9,340 nt of DNA, from positions 1 through 9,340 of the forward strand of contig JAFGKV010000122.1 of the NCBI GenBank assembly GCA_016928395.1, given 5' to 3'. The notes under the pieces are model-generated. The model was not told the DNA's origin. It saw nothing but the letters and a program-made list of their open reading frames with translations, and did no database searches. Within the stretch, counting starts at the first letter, position 1, and each line of letters opens with the position of its first letter. This document shows, piece by piece, positions 1 to 5,916 of this stretch. The DNA is from Candidatus Fermentibacterota bacterium (GTDB taxonomy: Bacteria; JAFGKV01). Made by a program: the position numbers and the translations under genes.

Positions 1-1
1 C

Positions 2-733
2 CGGGGCTCCTACAAGATTCTCGGCAGCGGCAGCGTGGATTTCGTGCAGAACCATCCCTATAACGGTGACGAGGTCATTGTGTATGCGGCACCCGAAGGT
101 GATGAGGTCGCGACCTACACCCGTGGCACTGCGCGTCTTGTTGAAGGAGAGGCGATTGTATCTCTGGGGGAGACCTTCAAGTGGGTGACCAATCCTGATA
201 TCGGATTGACGGCACATCTCACACCGCGCAGCCGGGGGACCGTCCTCTTTGTGGAATCCCTGACGACCGAAGCCATGACGGTGCGATCTCTCGAGGGATT
301 CGCCGATGATGTGGTGTTCGATTACCTCGTCTACGGTCTGCGAATCGGATTCGAAGAGGCGACCGTGGTGCAGAAGAAAGAGCTGGAAGCCCACATACCC
401 TCCATGGAGGACCACCGCGCGGCCTATGCTGCCCATCCGTATCTCAGGCAATACAACGCACTGGAGCGTTACACGGCCATGCGTGGTGCGCTGGAAGTCC
501 AGTCGCCCCTAGACTTCTCCGCGTCTCATGCGCTCAAGAACGCGGTACAGGAGTATGATCCAATTGGGCATCCATCCATCATGGATGCCCCGCGTGCACC
601 CGATAGCGATCGAGAACCTCCGCCCCACATCGATGGTGAAAGGCCGGCCAGGGATGTGATGGAGGCTGAAGAGATGAGCGGCCCACCGACTCGTCTATAC
701 CGCGCTGAATCCCGCGAGCGAGACGAATCATGA
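2..733 (+). CDS. C-terminal part of a probable surface/structural protein (5' end outside window)
   Basis: The frame is open from base 2, so this is the 3' end of a longer gene; 243 codons are visible. The GTG at 35 lies inside a conserved-looking stretch (KILGSGSVDFVQNHP) and is probably an internal valine, not a start. Residues about 10-119 form a compact module: VIVYAAPEGDEVATYTRG, GETFKWVTNPDIGLTAHLTPR and DYLVYGLRIGFEE. I associate this style with the C-terminal domain of large repetitive surface or tail-fibre-like proteins in candidate-phylum bacteria; that is recollection of a pattern, not a search result. The last ~120 residues are more polar, with a proline/acid-rich tail (EPPPHIDGERPARD). 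No membrane segment or sorting tail is seen. The stop overlaps the next gene's start (ATGA), indicating co-transcription and coupled translation. The function is unknown; a structural extracellular role is the likeliest reading. Confidence 0.8.
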   Translation, partial: RGSYKILGSGSVDFVQNHPYNGDEVIVYAAPEGDEVATYTRGTARLVEGEAIVSLGETFKWVTNPDIGLTAHLTPRSRGTVLFVESLTTEAMTVRSLEGFADDVVFDYLVYGLRIGFEEATVVQKKELEAHIPSMEDHRAAYAAHPYLRQYNALERYTAMRGALEVQSPLDFSASHALKNAVQEYDPIGHPSIMDAPRAPDSDREPPPHIDGERPARDVMEAEEMSGPPTRLYRAESRERDES

Positions 734-1302
734 GAAGCCTCAATGGTCTCATCTTGGCAATGGTTCTTACGTGTGTCTTCCCGGGAATGCTGATCGCCCA
801 GTATGTCGTCAGCCCCTCAGTTACCGCCGGCGGTGGAGCACGAATGACCGGAGGCGGCTATGCGATCACGGGTACGACAGGACAGAGTTCACCTGTCGGC
901 ATCTCCAGTGGCGCCGGCCATAGCACGCAGCATGGATTCTGGCATGCCGCCATGGGAAGTAGTGCCCTCGGACCCATGGTGCTGGCGATTCACCTTCTCA
1001 ACCCAACGAGCGCTCGTCTCTCCTGGGCCGCGGTGACCGGTGCAACCTTGTATGAGCTGTACCGCAGTACTACGCCGTACTTCGCCGCCACCGGGGCTGC
1101 GTGGCAAACCGTTGCCGCACCGACGACGCAGCAGGATTTTGCCGCCGGCATCGGAGACCAGGCGACCAACTACTTCTTCAAAGGGATCGCGAGGAACGCA
1201 ACGCAGACCTCCCCCGAATCGAATACGGTGGGTGAGATCGATTTCGACGCAGAAATCTCGACGATGTTCCGGACGCCTCCTGCCGTTTCCACCGAACGAT
1301 AG
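730..1302 (+). CDS. Small secreted protein with fibronectin-III-like domain
   Basis: This is a 190-aa protein starting at an ATG that overlaps the upstream stop by four bases (ATGA). No strong Shine-Dalgarno sequence precedes it, so translation is probably coupled to the upstream gene. Residues 1-23 are a signal peptide: Arg near the start, a hydrophobic core (LILAMVLTCVFPGMLIA), with cleavage plausible just before or after Gln24. Residues about 25-72 hold a Gly/Ser/Thr-rich module ending in HGFWHA. I recognise this style (GGG...GGGY.I.GT.GQ...G.S..G...GFW) from secreted proteins of several uncultured phyla. Residues about 82-170 resemble a fibronectin type III fold: SARLSWAAVTGATLYELYRST, later NYFFKGIARNATQTSPESNTVGEI. 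It lacks a C-terminal sorting tail, so it may be periplasmic, released, or assembled with the partner encoded upstream. No catalytic residues are evident. The exact function is unknown. Confidence 0.85.
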   Translation: MRSLNGLILAMVLTCVFPGMLIAQYVVSPSVTAGGGARMTGGGYAITGTTGQSSPVGISSGAGHSTQHGFWHAAMGSSALGPMVLAIHLLNPTSARLSWAAVTGATLYELYRSTTPYFAATGAAWQTVAAPTTQQDFAAGIGDQATNYFFKGIARNATQTSPESNTVGEIDFDAEISTMFRTPPAVSTER

Positions 1303-1469
1303 GAGCAGAAAGAACGTACCAGCATGCACGATTCCCACTATCACCGGGCGCTCGCCTCGGACGGAGGTCTCCCCGGCTCCCTCAGCGCTGCAGGGGAAAC
1401 GCATCTCCCCCCGACGCCGGAGCGGCTATTCCGACATGGGTGGCGGCCCTGCGAGCGCACCGGTGATGG

Positions 1470-1904
1470 ATGGGAAGTATACCCGAAGGGAGGCCCGACG
1501 AGGATTCACTGGCTCCGGAGCCATGGGCTGGCCACCTCGCTGACAAGCGCACGTTGGGACGCAACTCTCCGGTGCCCGGAGTCTCGACGGTGTGTGTGCC
1601 GCACGGCCTGACACTGCGAGGAGTGAGTGGGGATGTGCCCGGAGCGACCATCTCCTTCAGCCTGGACCGCCAGAGCCGCGTCACGGTGGAGCTCATAGAC
1701 TCCTCCGGAGTGCTTGTTCGGCGGCTCTTCGATGGAATGCTCCCGATGGGTACCCATGAACTCACCTGGGATGGAAAGGATCATCGCAGCAGACATCTAG
1801 ACAAGGCGGCACTCCGCTGCCGGATGTTGGTTCGCCTGGCAGGCGGAGCTGCCCATGTGGTGTGCCGCGACATGCCGCTTGATGGCAGCGCACGTGGATC
1901 ATAG
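1470..1904 (+). pseudogene. Orphan FlgD-Ig-like C-terminal sorting domain remnant
   Basis: The frame opens just after a TGA at 1464-1466. Its first ~45 residues resemble no domain, but residues about 48-135 read as a FlgD-Ig/secretion-sorting tail: GATISFSLDRQSRVTVEL, then IDSSGVLVRRLFDG, then GTHELTWDGKD, then a final strand region (RCRMLVRLAGGAAHVVCRD). In intact members WDGKD is followed by a D.G....GVY-type turn before the last two strands. Here the corresponding stretch is HRSRHLDKAALRCRML, so the Gly/Val/Tyr signature is degraded. Such tails normally end long secreted proteins, yet no parent body is found upstream in this or the other frames, and the preceding gene ends at 1302 in a different frame. 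I therefore read it as a truncated, decaying remnant. A short expressed protein cannot be excluded, but no ribosome binding site is obvious. Confidence 0.5.
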
Positions 1905-2514
1905 GGAAGACGGCACGTGCATCCACCGCGCGGGCGGTTCGTGGAACTCAAGACACGGAGGGGCTGCCAGCGTCGAGTGGTGTGAGAGCCTACCAGGCCG
2001 GCCATGCGCATGCCCGCCGCAACCGAAACGAGTACCTCCGGACGGACTGACCCCGGGCGACAGGGCACTTCAGGTCGTACTGCCGCAACCCCCCTGCCCC
2101 ATCTATCATGGCGTGGCCCAAAGGCATGCGCAAGAAGAGCGCCGCCGGCGAGGCAACAGATCTCCTGCACCCCCGTGTGCGAGAGGTGACTGAAGTCGAG
2201 CCGAAGGTGACGAGGGACGTGCAGCTTGGGGATGTAGGTCAAATGCCAGTTCGCTGAACAGAGAGGGCACAAAACGACATCGCTCAGCCCTCCAGGGAAG
2301 AGCAAGTTGAAAAGTCGCCAACGCGCCTCTGGTTCGCATGGACGGCAGCGATGCCGCATGGTCGTGTGGGTTTCCGTGCCATACCATCACCCTAGGATGT
2401 CATATTCCAACAAGCCATGCCTGGTGCCGCTGCGCGTTTCCAGGTTCGCCCATGCAGACGTGCCTCTCGGAATCCAGGGCAGCGCAGCGCACACGGTTCT
2501 CATCCTTCAGCAAT

Positions 2515-2658
2515 TCAGCGCAGGAGAACGATCTCCTGTTGGCGTGTCGAGTCTCCCGCTCGAATCTGAATCACATAGACGCCGTTTGCGACAGGCGTGC
2601 CATAGTCATCCCGGGCATGCCACATACGCATGGATCTGCCGGTATTGGCTATACCCTT
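2515..2658 (-). pseudogene. Second orphan sorting-tail remnant, opposite strand
   Basis: On the minus strand the open frame ending at 2515 finishes with a textbook secretion-tail ending: KGIANTGRSMRMWHARDD followed by YGTPVANGVYVIQIRAGD and a terminal basic EIVLLR. This matches the usual pattern G...G...WdGrDd.G.pVa.GvY...l.aGd...t.kivl.r, with the first Trp-Asp degraded to Trp-His. The frame stays open back to 2775, but residues before KGIANTG do not look like the earlier strands of the fold, and no parent protein can be traced upstream (2659-3300, minus strand) in any one frame. It is therefore a 3'-terminal fragment of a lost secreted-protein gene, probably cut off by a frameshift or rearrangement. 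Its tail faces the plus-strand remnant at 1470-1904 about 600 bp away. Confidence 0.5.
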
Positions 2659-3286
2659 GCAGAAAGCTTTCGGGGTCAGGCCCCCGCATCCGCAGGTGCG
2701 GGGCAAGCTTTGACAGGTGACAGGCCCGTTCTGATCGAGGACTCCGGATCCGATTGGGATTCCCGGAGAGAGCATTAGGTCGCAAGGCCTCTGAGGGTCG
2801 GCAGAATAGGTCGAGCTGGGTCAAGAATGGATGCGGGCAGGACGATTCTAATGAGAATAGTGGGAGAATGTCGGCCCAGGCCTGGCCGGATCCATGGGCT
2901 GGCGCCGAGGATTGCCGCGGCGGGCGGGATTGGAGGATGTGCGACATCCGATCGTTTCCATCACGGCCCCTGGTGAAGGTCTCCCTCGGAACACAGGGGG
3001 CTTCACGCAAGCCGACACCTCAGGCGCGGTCAAGCGGTTCGGGGCCGCGGAACGCCCCTCCCCCGGCAGGCCCGTGATGACCCCCAGGCCAAAGGTCCGA
3101 GAGAACTGGAAAGCCCCGATTTCATGGACGTCCATAGACTCACACGGCAATCGAGTGGATAGCCAAGGTTCCCATCTTCCCCACGGGCCCAGACCGTACC
3201 AAGCCCACCTTCATGGGCTTCCCTTTCGAGACGCCAAGCGATCATACCGCTCCGGCCGCGCAAGACAAGAGAGGGACGGCGCGCTG

Positions 3287-3314
3287 TTGCGGCTTGTGTG
3301 AAGTCGTATATCAT
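3287..3314 (+). promoter_or_regulatory. Possible sigma-70-type promoter for the PLP enzyme
   Basis: TTGCGG (3287-3292) is followed after 16 bases by TATCAT (3309-3314). The -10 box matches consensus at five of six positions and the -35 at only three. Transcription would start near 3320, leaving a leader of about 25 bases before the ATG at 3346. This is a weak motif match in a gene-poor region; the position fits, but there is no independent support. Confidence 0.3.
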
Positions 3315-3336
3315 CGACCCGTCCCGCTCTGCTAAC

Positions 3337-3340
3337 GAGG
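3337..3340 (+). promoter_or_regulatory. Ribosome binding site deciding the start at 3346
   Basis: GAGG sits five bases upstream of the ATG at 3346. The alternative in-frame GTG at 3298 has no comparable site, and the 16 residues it would add are not part of the recognisable fold. The ATG is therefore preferred. Confidence 0.55.
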
Positions 3341-3345
3341 TGCCT

Positions 3346-5016
3346 ATGACCGCATTCGTCATCGAATCGCTGCGCGCCGACATCGTCGGCCGCGACGCCG
3401 CCTTCGCGACCCCTTTCGGCCCGCGCCACTTGTTCTACGCCGACTACACCGCCTCGGGCCGCGCTCTCTGGATGGTCGAGAAGCGGATCGCCGCGATCCT
3501 GCGCTCCTACGCCAACACCCACACTGAGGATGACCATACCGGCAGTTACATGACGCGGTTGCTCCACGAGGCCGAAGCGCGCATCAAACGGCTGGTCAAT
3601 GCGGGGCCCGATGGGAAGATCGTGCCGGTCGGCGCCGGCACCACCGGGGCGCTCCAGCGCCTGCAGGAGATGATGGGCATCTACATTCCGCCGGTGACCC
3701 GCGATCGGATCTACCGGACGGTCGAACGGCTCAGCTGCGAGTCGTGCTCGATACTCGAAAAGATCGAGGAGGCTACGCCGGTCGTCTTCGTCGGCCCATA
3801 CGAACACCACACCAACGAACTGATGTGGCGGGAGGCCTTCGCCAAGACTGTGGTCATCGGACTCGACGCGGCGGGGATGATCGACCTCGCCGCGCTCGAG
3901 CGGGCGCTGGCCGACCCGCGCTGGGAGGGACGTGTCAAGATCGCCTCGTTCTCGGCCGGCTCCAACATTACCGGCGTCCGGACGAAGGTCTACGACATCG
4001 CGCGGATCTGCCACCGCCACGATGCCTACATCTTCTTCGATTTCGCGGCGGTCGCCCCCTATGTCGAGATCGACATGAACCGCGACGTGGATTGCTACTT
4101 CGACGCGATCGTCTTCTCGCCGCACAAATTCATTGGCGGACCCGGCTCGTGCGGCATCCTCGTCTTCAACAAGCGCATCTACCGCGACGACCTGCCGCCC
4201 ACCGCGGCGGGCGGAGGCACGGTCGACTATGTCGGCTATGAGTACCACGATTTCACCCGCGACATCGAGACGCGCGAGACGGCGGGGACCCCGCCGATAC
4301 TCCAGACGCTCCGCGCGGCGCTCGCGATGGAGGTGAAAGAGCGGGTCGGTGTCGCGACGATAGAGCGCATCGAACGCGAACACCTGCGTCGCTTCATAGA
4401 CGGGCTCGCCGCCATCCCCGGCGCCCAACTGCTGGGCGATATCCCGGCCGACGACCGGATCGCAATCGTCTCGTTCAATCTTGCCCACCGTGACCGCATC
4501 CTTCACCCGCGCTTCGTGACCCGGCTGATGAACGATCTGTTCGGCATCCAGTCGCGCGCCGGCTGTTCGTGCGCCGGTCCCTATGGCCATCAACTGCTCG
4601 ACATCGACAACGAAACCTCGCTCAAGTACCGCGATTTGATCCGGCGCGGCATCTGCGGGCTCAAACCGGGCTGGGTGCGGATCAATCTCCACTACACCTT
4701 CACCGACGCCGACATCGACTTCCTCCTCGCCGCGATACGCTTCACCGCCGAGCGCGGCCACGAATTTCTGCGCGACTACCACTTCGACCTCACCACCGCC
4801 GAATGGCGGCACCGCAAGGATCGGAAACGGGAGGTCGCCTGTTCGCTCGACGCTCCCTCACCCCGCGGGAAGGTCAACCTGAAGAAACTCGAAGAACTGC
4901 GCATGGGCTATCTTGCGGCTGCGCAGTCAGAGGCAGACCGCCTCGCGGCGCTTCCCGCCCCCGTTTACCGCACCGACAACGCCGAGCTCGAGGCGCTCAA
5001 GTATTTCTACTACTGA
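3346..5016 (+). CDS. Class V PLP-dependent aminotransferase, cysteine desulfurase (SufS)-like, long form
   Basis: This is a 556-aa cytosolic enzyme with no signal peptide or membrane segment. Numbered from the ATG at 3346, it shows the group II cysteine desulfurase layout. YADYTASGR (about 31-39) stands where SufS has its N-terminal substrate loop. The phosphate loop is GAGTTGA (96-102). EHHTN (153-157) parallels SufS EHHAN, whose first His stacks on PLP. FFDFA places Asp232 against the pyridine nitrogen. SPHKFIGGPG places the Schiff-base lysine at 261. SRAGCSCAGP gives Arg404 and Cys409, matching the substrate-binding Arg and catalytic Cys of SufS (R.GHHCA.P); Cys407 is an extra nearby cysteine. 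By family knowledge the likely reaction is PLP-dependent attack on cysteine or a related amino acid, giving alanine and a persulfide; the substrate is not proven. At 556 aa it is much longer than SufS (about 406), with inserted segments and a ~60-residue charged C-terminal extension ending KYFYY. No suf, isc, tRNA-thiolation or molybdopterin genes adjoin it. It seems monocistronic. Confidence 0.9.
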   Translation: MTAFVIESLRADIVGRDAAFATPFGPRHLFYADYTASGRALWMVEKRIAAILRSYANTHTEDDHTGSYMTRLLHEAEARIKRLVNAGPDGKIVPVGAGTTGALQRLQEMMGIYIPPVTRDRIYRTVERLSCESCSILEKIEEATPVVFVGPYEHHTNELMWREAFAKTVVIGLDAAGMIDLAALERALADPRWEGRVKIASFSAGSNITGVRTKVYDIARICHRHDAYIFFDFAAVAPYVEIDMNRDVDCYFDAIVFSPHKFIGGPGSCGILVFNKRIYRDDLPPTAAGGGTVDYVGYEYHDFTRDIETRETAGTPPILQTLRAALAMEVKERVGVATIERIEREHLRRFIDGLAAIPGAQLLGDIPADDRIAIVSFNLAHRDRILHPRFVTRLMNDLFGIQSRAGCSCAGPYGHQLLDIDNETSLKYRDLIRRGICGLKPGWVRINLHYTFTDADIDFLLAAIRFTAERGHEFLRDYHFDLTTAEWRHRKDRKREVACSLDAPSPRGKVNLKKLEELRMGYLAAAQSEADRLAALPAPVYRTDNAELEALKYFYY

Positions 5017-5096
5017 AGCTTACTTCACAAAACAGCACCAAGATGAAAGGGAGCCAAGTCTACGCTTTCTCCGCCCATGCGAGGGAACAACTGGGG

Positions 5097-5126
5097 CGAG
5101 GTGTCGGCCGATTCGGCGACACCTCG
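5097..5126 (+). terminator. Strong stem-loop downstream of the PLP enzyme (possible terminator or repeat)
   Basis: CGAGGTGTCG (5097-5106) and CGACACCTCG (5117-5126) form a perfect 10-bp stem. Inside, CCG and CGG around ATT add three more pairs past a single bulged G. It lies 80 bases after the stop at 5016. No T-tract follows on either strand, so it is not a classical intrinsic terminator. It may instead be an RNA 3'-end stabiliser or an intergenic palindromic repeat. Confidence 0.4.
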
Positions 5127-5321
5127 GTCGGTGGCTCGGGCCGGACTTCGTTGTACTACTAGTCAAGAACGTTTCAGCGAGGCGTGTCGTTACAGAACTG
5201 TTATGGGGAATGGTTCTCAGTTATGCAATGATGCGATCCAGAGGTCAGATGTGGTCGTGTGTACCACTGGTCTATATCGAGAATAGTGATGCGGGCGGGG
5301 TATTGATCACCAGATGGGGCT

Positions 5322-5359
5322 TCGCCGGGCTGTCAGGAGAGCCTGGTGCGCCTGCCTGC
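5322..5359 (+). repeat. 38-bp dispersed direct repeat, copy 1
   Basis: These 38 bases, beginning TCGCCGGGCTGTCAGG and ending GCGCCTGCCTGC, recur exactly and in the same orientation at 9244-9281. The flanks diverge immediately on both sides. In this copy the terminal CCTGCCTGC is not followed by its inverted complement, unlike copy 2. Confidence 0.9.
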
Positions 5360-5444
5360 GAAGTAGGCTGACTGCCGATTGGAGATTGCCGGCTGCCGAC
5401 TCCTCAACCAGACTTCTTGCGTTCATCCGCCACTGGTGTGCGTT

Positions 5445-5472
5445 CTCCGCACTCCGAATTCCCCATTCCGAA
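5445..5472. repeat. Degenerate 7-bp tandem repeat, cluster A
   Basis: There are four consecutive heptads in register: CTCCGCA, CTCCGAA, TTCCCCA, TTCCGAA. They are degenerate copies of a YTCCGMA-like unit. The exact multiple of seven and lack of an open-frame constraint suggest a slipped-strand tandem array rather than coding DNA. Confidence 0.55.
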
Positions 5473-5514
5473 ATCGAATGGCCGTTGACTCCTCAATTGG
5501 GCTTCCTGCGCTGC

Positions 5515-5549
5515 ACTCCTCACTCCTATCTCCTCACTCCTCACTCGAT
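5515..5549. repeat. 7-bp tandem repeat, cluster B (ACTCCTC)
   Basis: There are five heptads in register: ACTCCTC, ACTCCTA, TCTCCTC, ACTCCTC, ACTCGAT; the last is partly degraded. The cluster begins exactly 70 bases after cluster A, so both share one 7-base phase. On the minus strand the unit reads GAGGAGT. Confidence 0.7.
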
Positions 5550-5640
5550 GTTGTATGGCGCACTCCACCTGCGCCGGTTAGACCGGCCTCTGGCACCCCG
5601 AGTGGCCCGCCTGACCAGTCCCGAAATTCTGGACTCAAGC

Positions 5641-5653
5641 TTTGACCCTGCGG
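5641..5653. repeat. 13-bp direct repeat, copy 1
   Basis: TTTGACCCTGCGG occurs here and again at 5688-5700, 47 bases further on. Both copies are in intergenic DNA. The length is modest, but the close spacing argues against chance. Confidence 0.55.
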
Positions 5654-5687
5654 GGTCCTCTCGAGCACCTCAGGCGGAGAGAACAGA

Positions 5688-5700
5688 TTTGACCCTGCGG
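5688..5700. repeat. 13-bp direct repeat, copy 2
   Basis: This is the second TTTGACCCTGCGG. It is followed a few bases on by the hairpin at 5706-5726. Confidence 0.55.
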
Positions 5701-5705
5701 CGTAG

Positions 5706-5726
5706 CCTCCCGCCTCATTCGGGAGG
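5706..5726. other. Small intergenic hairpin
   Basis: CCTCCCG (5706-5712) and CGGGAGG (5720-5726) form a 7-bp perfect stem with a 7-base loop. No T-run follows on either strand, so terminator function is doubtful. Confidence 0.4.
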
Positions 5727-5860
5727 GAAGAAGAGATCCTTTTCAGATCGGCCGAAGAAGTGTCACTTGGAAACGGCGTTGACAAGGGTCTCGCAAGAAC
5801 GTGAAGACTCGCTTCCGTGGTACACTCTGTCCGTGAGATGCTGGGGCGCCAAAGACGTGC

Positions 5861-5886
5861 ATCCCGCCTGGGCATGGCCGCGGGAT
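5861..5886 (-). terminator. Weak terminator-like hairpin after the DUF5686 gene
   Basis: ATCCCGC (5861-5867) and GCGGGAT (5880-5886) form a 7-bp stem with a 12-base loop, about 30 bases beyond the stop of the minus-strand gene. The sequence after the stem on that strand (GCACGTCTTTGG) has only a short T-run. Position supports a terminator; sequence support is weak. Confidence 0.3.
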
Positions 5887-5916
5887 TGCCGTCTGCATTG
5901 TCTGCCGGGAGGCATC

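Larger units (their letters stand above)
1303..3286. other. Gene-poor stretch with decayed coding fragments
   Basis: Almost 2 kb lies between the small secreted protein and the PLP enzyme without a convincing intact gene. Several open frames of 90-190 codons exist on both strands, but their translations are Arg/Pro/Cys-rich, overlap each other in several frames, lack ribosome binding sites and show no recognisable domain. That is what GC-rich non-coding or decayed DNA gives. Two exceptions, listed separately, look like remnants of FlgD-like C-terminal sorting domains on opposite strands. A 14-bp perfect palindrome, TGGCTCCGGAGCCA, lies at 1510-1523. I see no terminal inverted repeats or transposase remnants that would explain the decay. 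Confidence 0.55.
5127..5916. other. Repeat-bearing intergenic region
   Basis: About 800 bp lie between the PLP enzyme and the 3' end of the minus-strand outer-membrane gene with no credible gene. Open frames here (for example plus 5314-6105) run through simple repeats and into the antisense of the next gene, and their translations show no domain. The region holds one copy of a 38-bp repeat, two clusters of 7-base tandem repeats, a 13-bp direct repeat and several small hairpins, including GCCGGT-TAG-ACCGGC at 5573-5587 and an 11-bp palindrome AAGTGTCACTT at 5758-5768. Confidence 0.6.

Noticed and set aside
1781-2359. 192-codon minus-strand frame in the gene-poor stretch
   Set aside because: It is Cys/Arg/Pro-rich with no recognisable motif, overlaps the plus-strand sorting-tail remnant and lacks a ribosome binding site.
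3211-4812. 533-codon open frame antisense to the PLP enzyme
   Set aside because: It is a shadow of a GC-rich gene. The translation is monotonously Val/Arg/Asp/Gly-rich, has no domain, and the sense strand carries clear catalytic motifs.
5779-5807. Consensus TTGACA (5779-5784) as a plus-strand promoter
   Set aside because: The hexamer 17 bases on (TGAAGA) is a poor -10 box, and no gene follows on the plus strand. The nearby TACACT at 5821 is too far away to pair with it.
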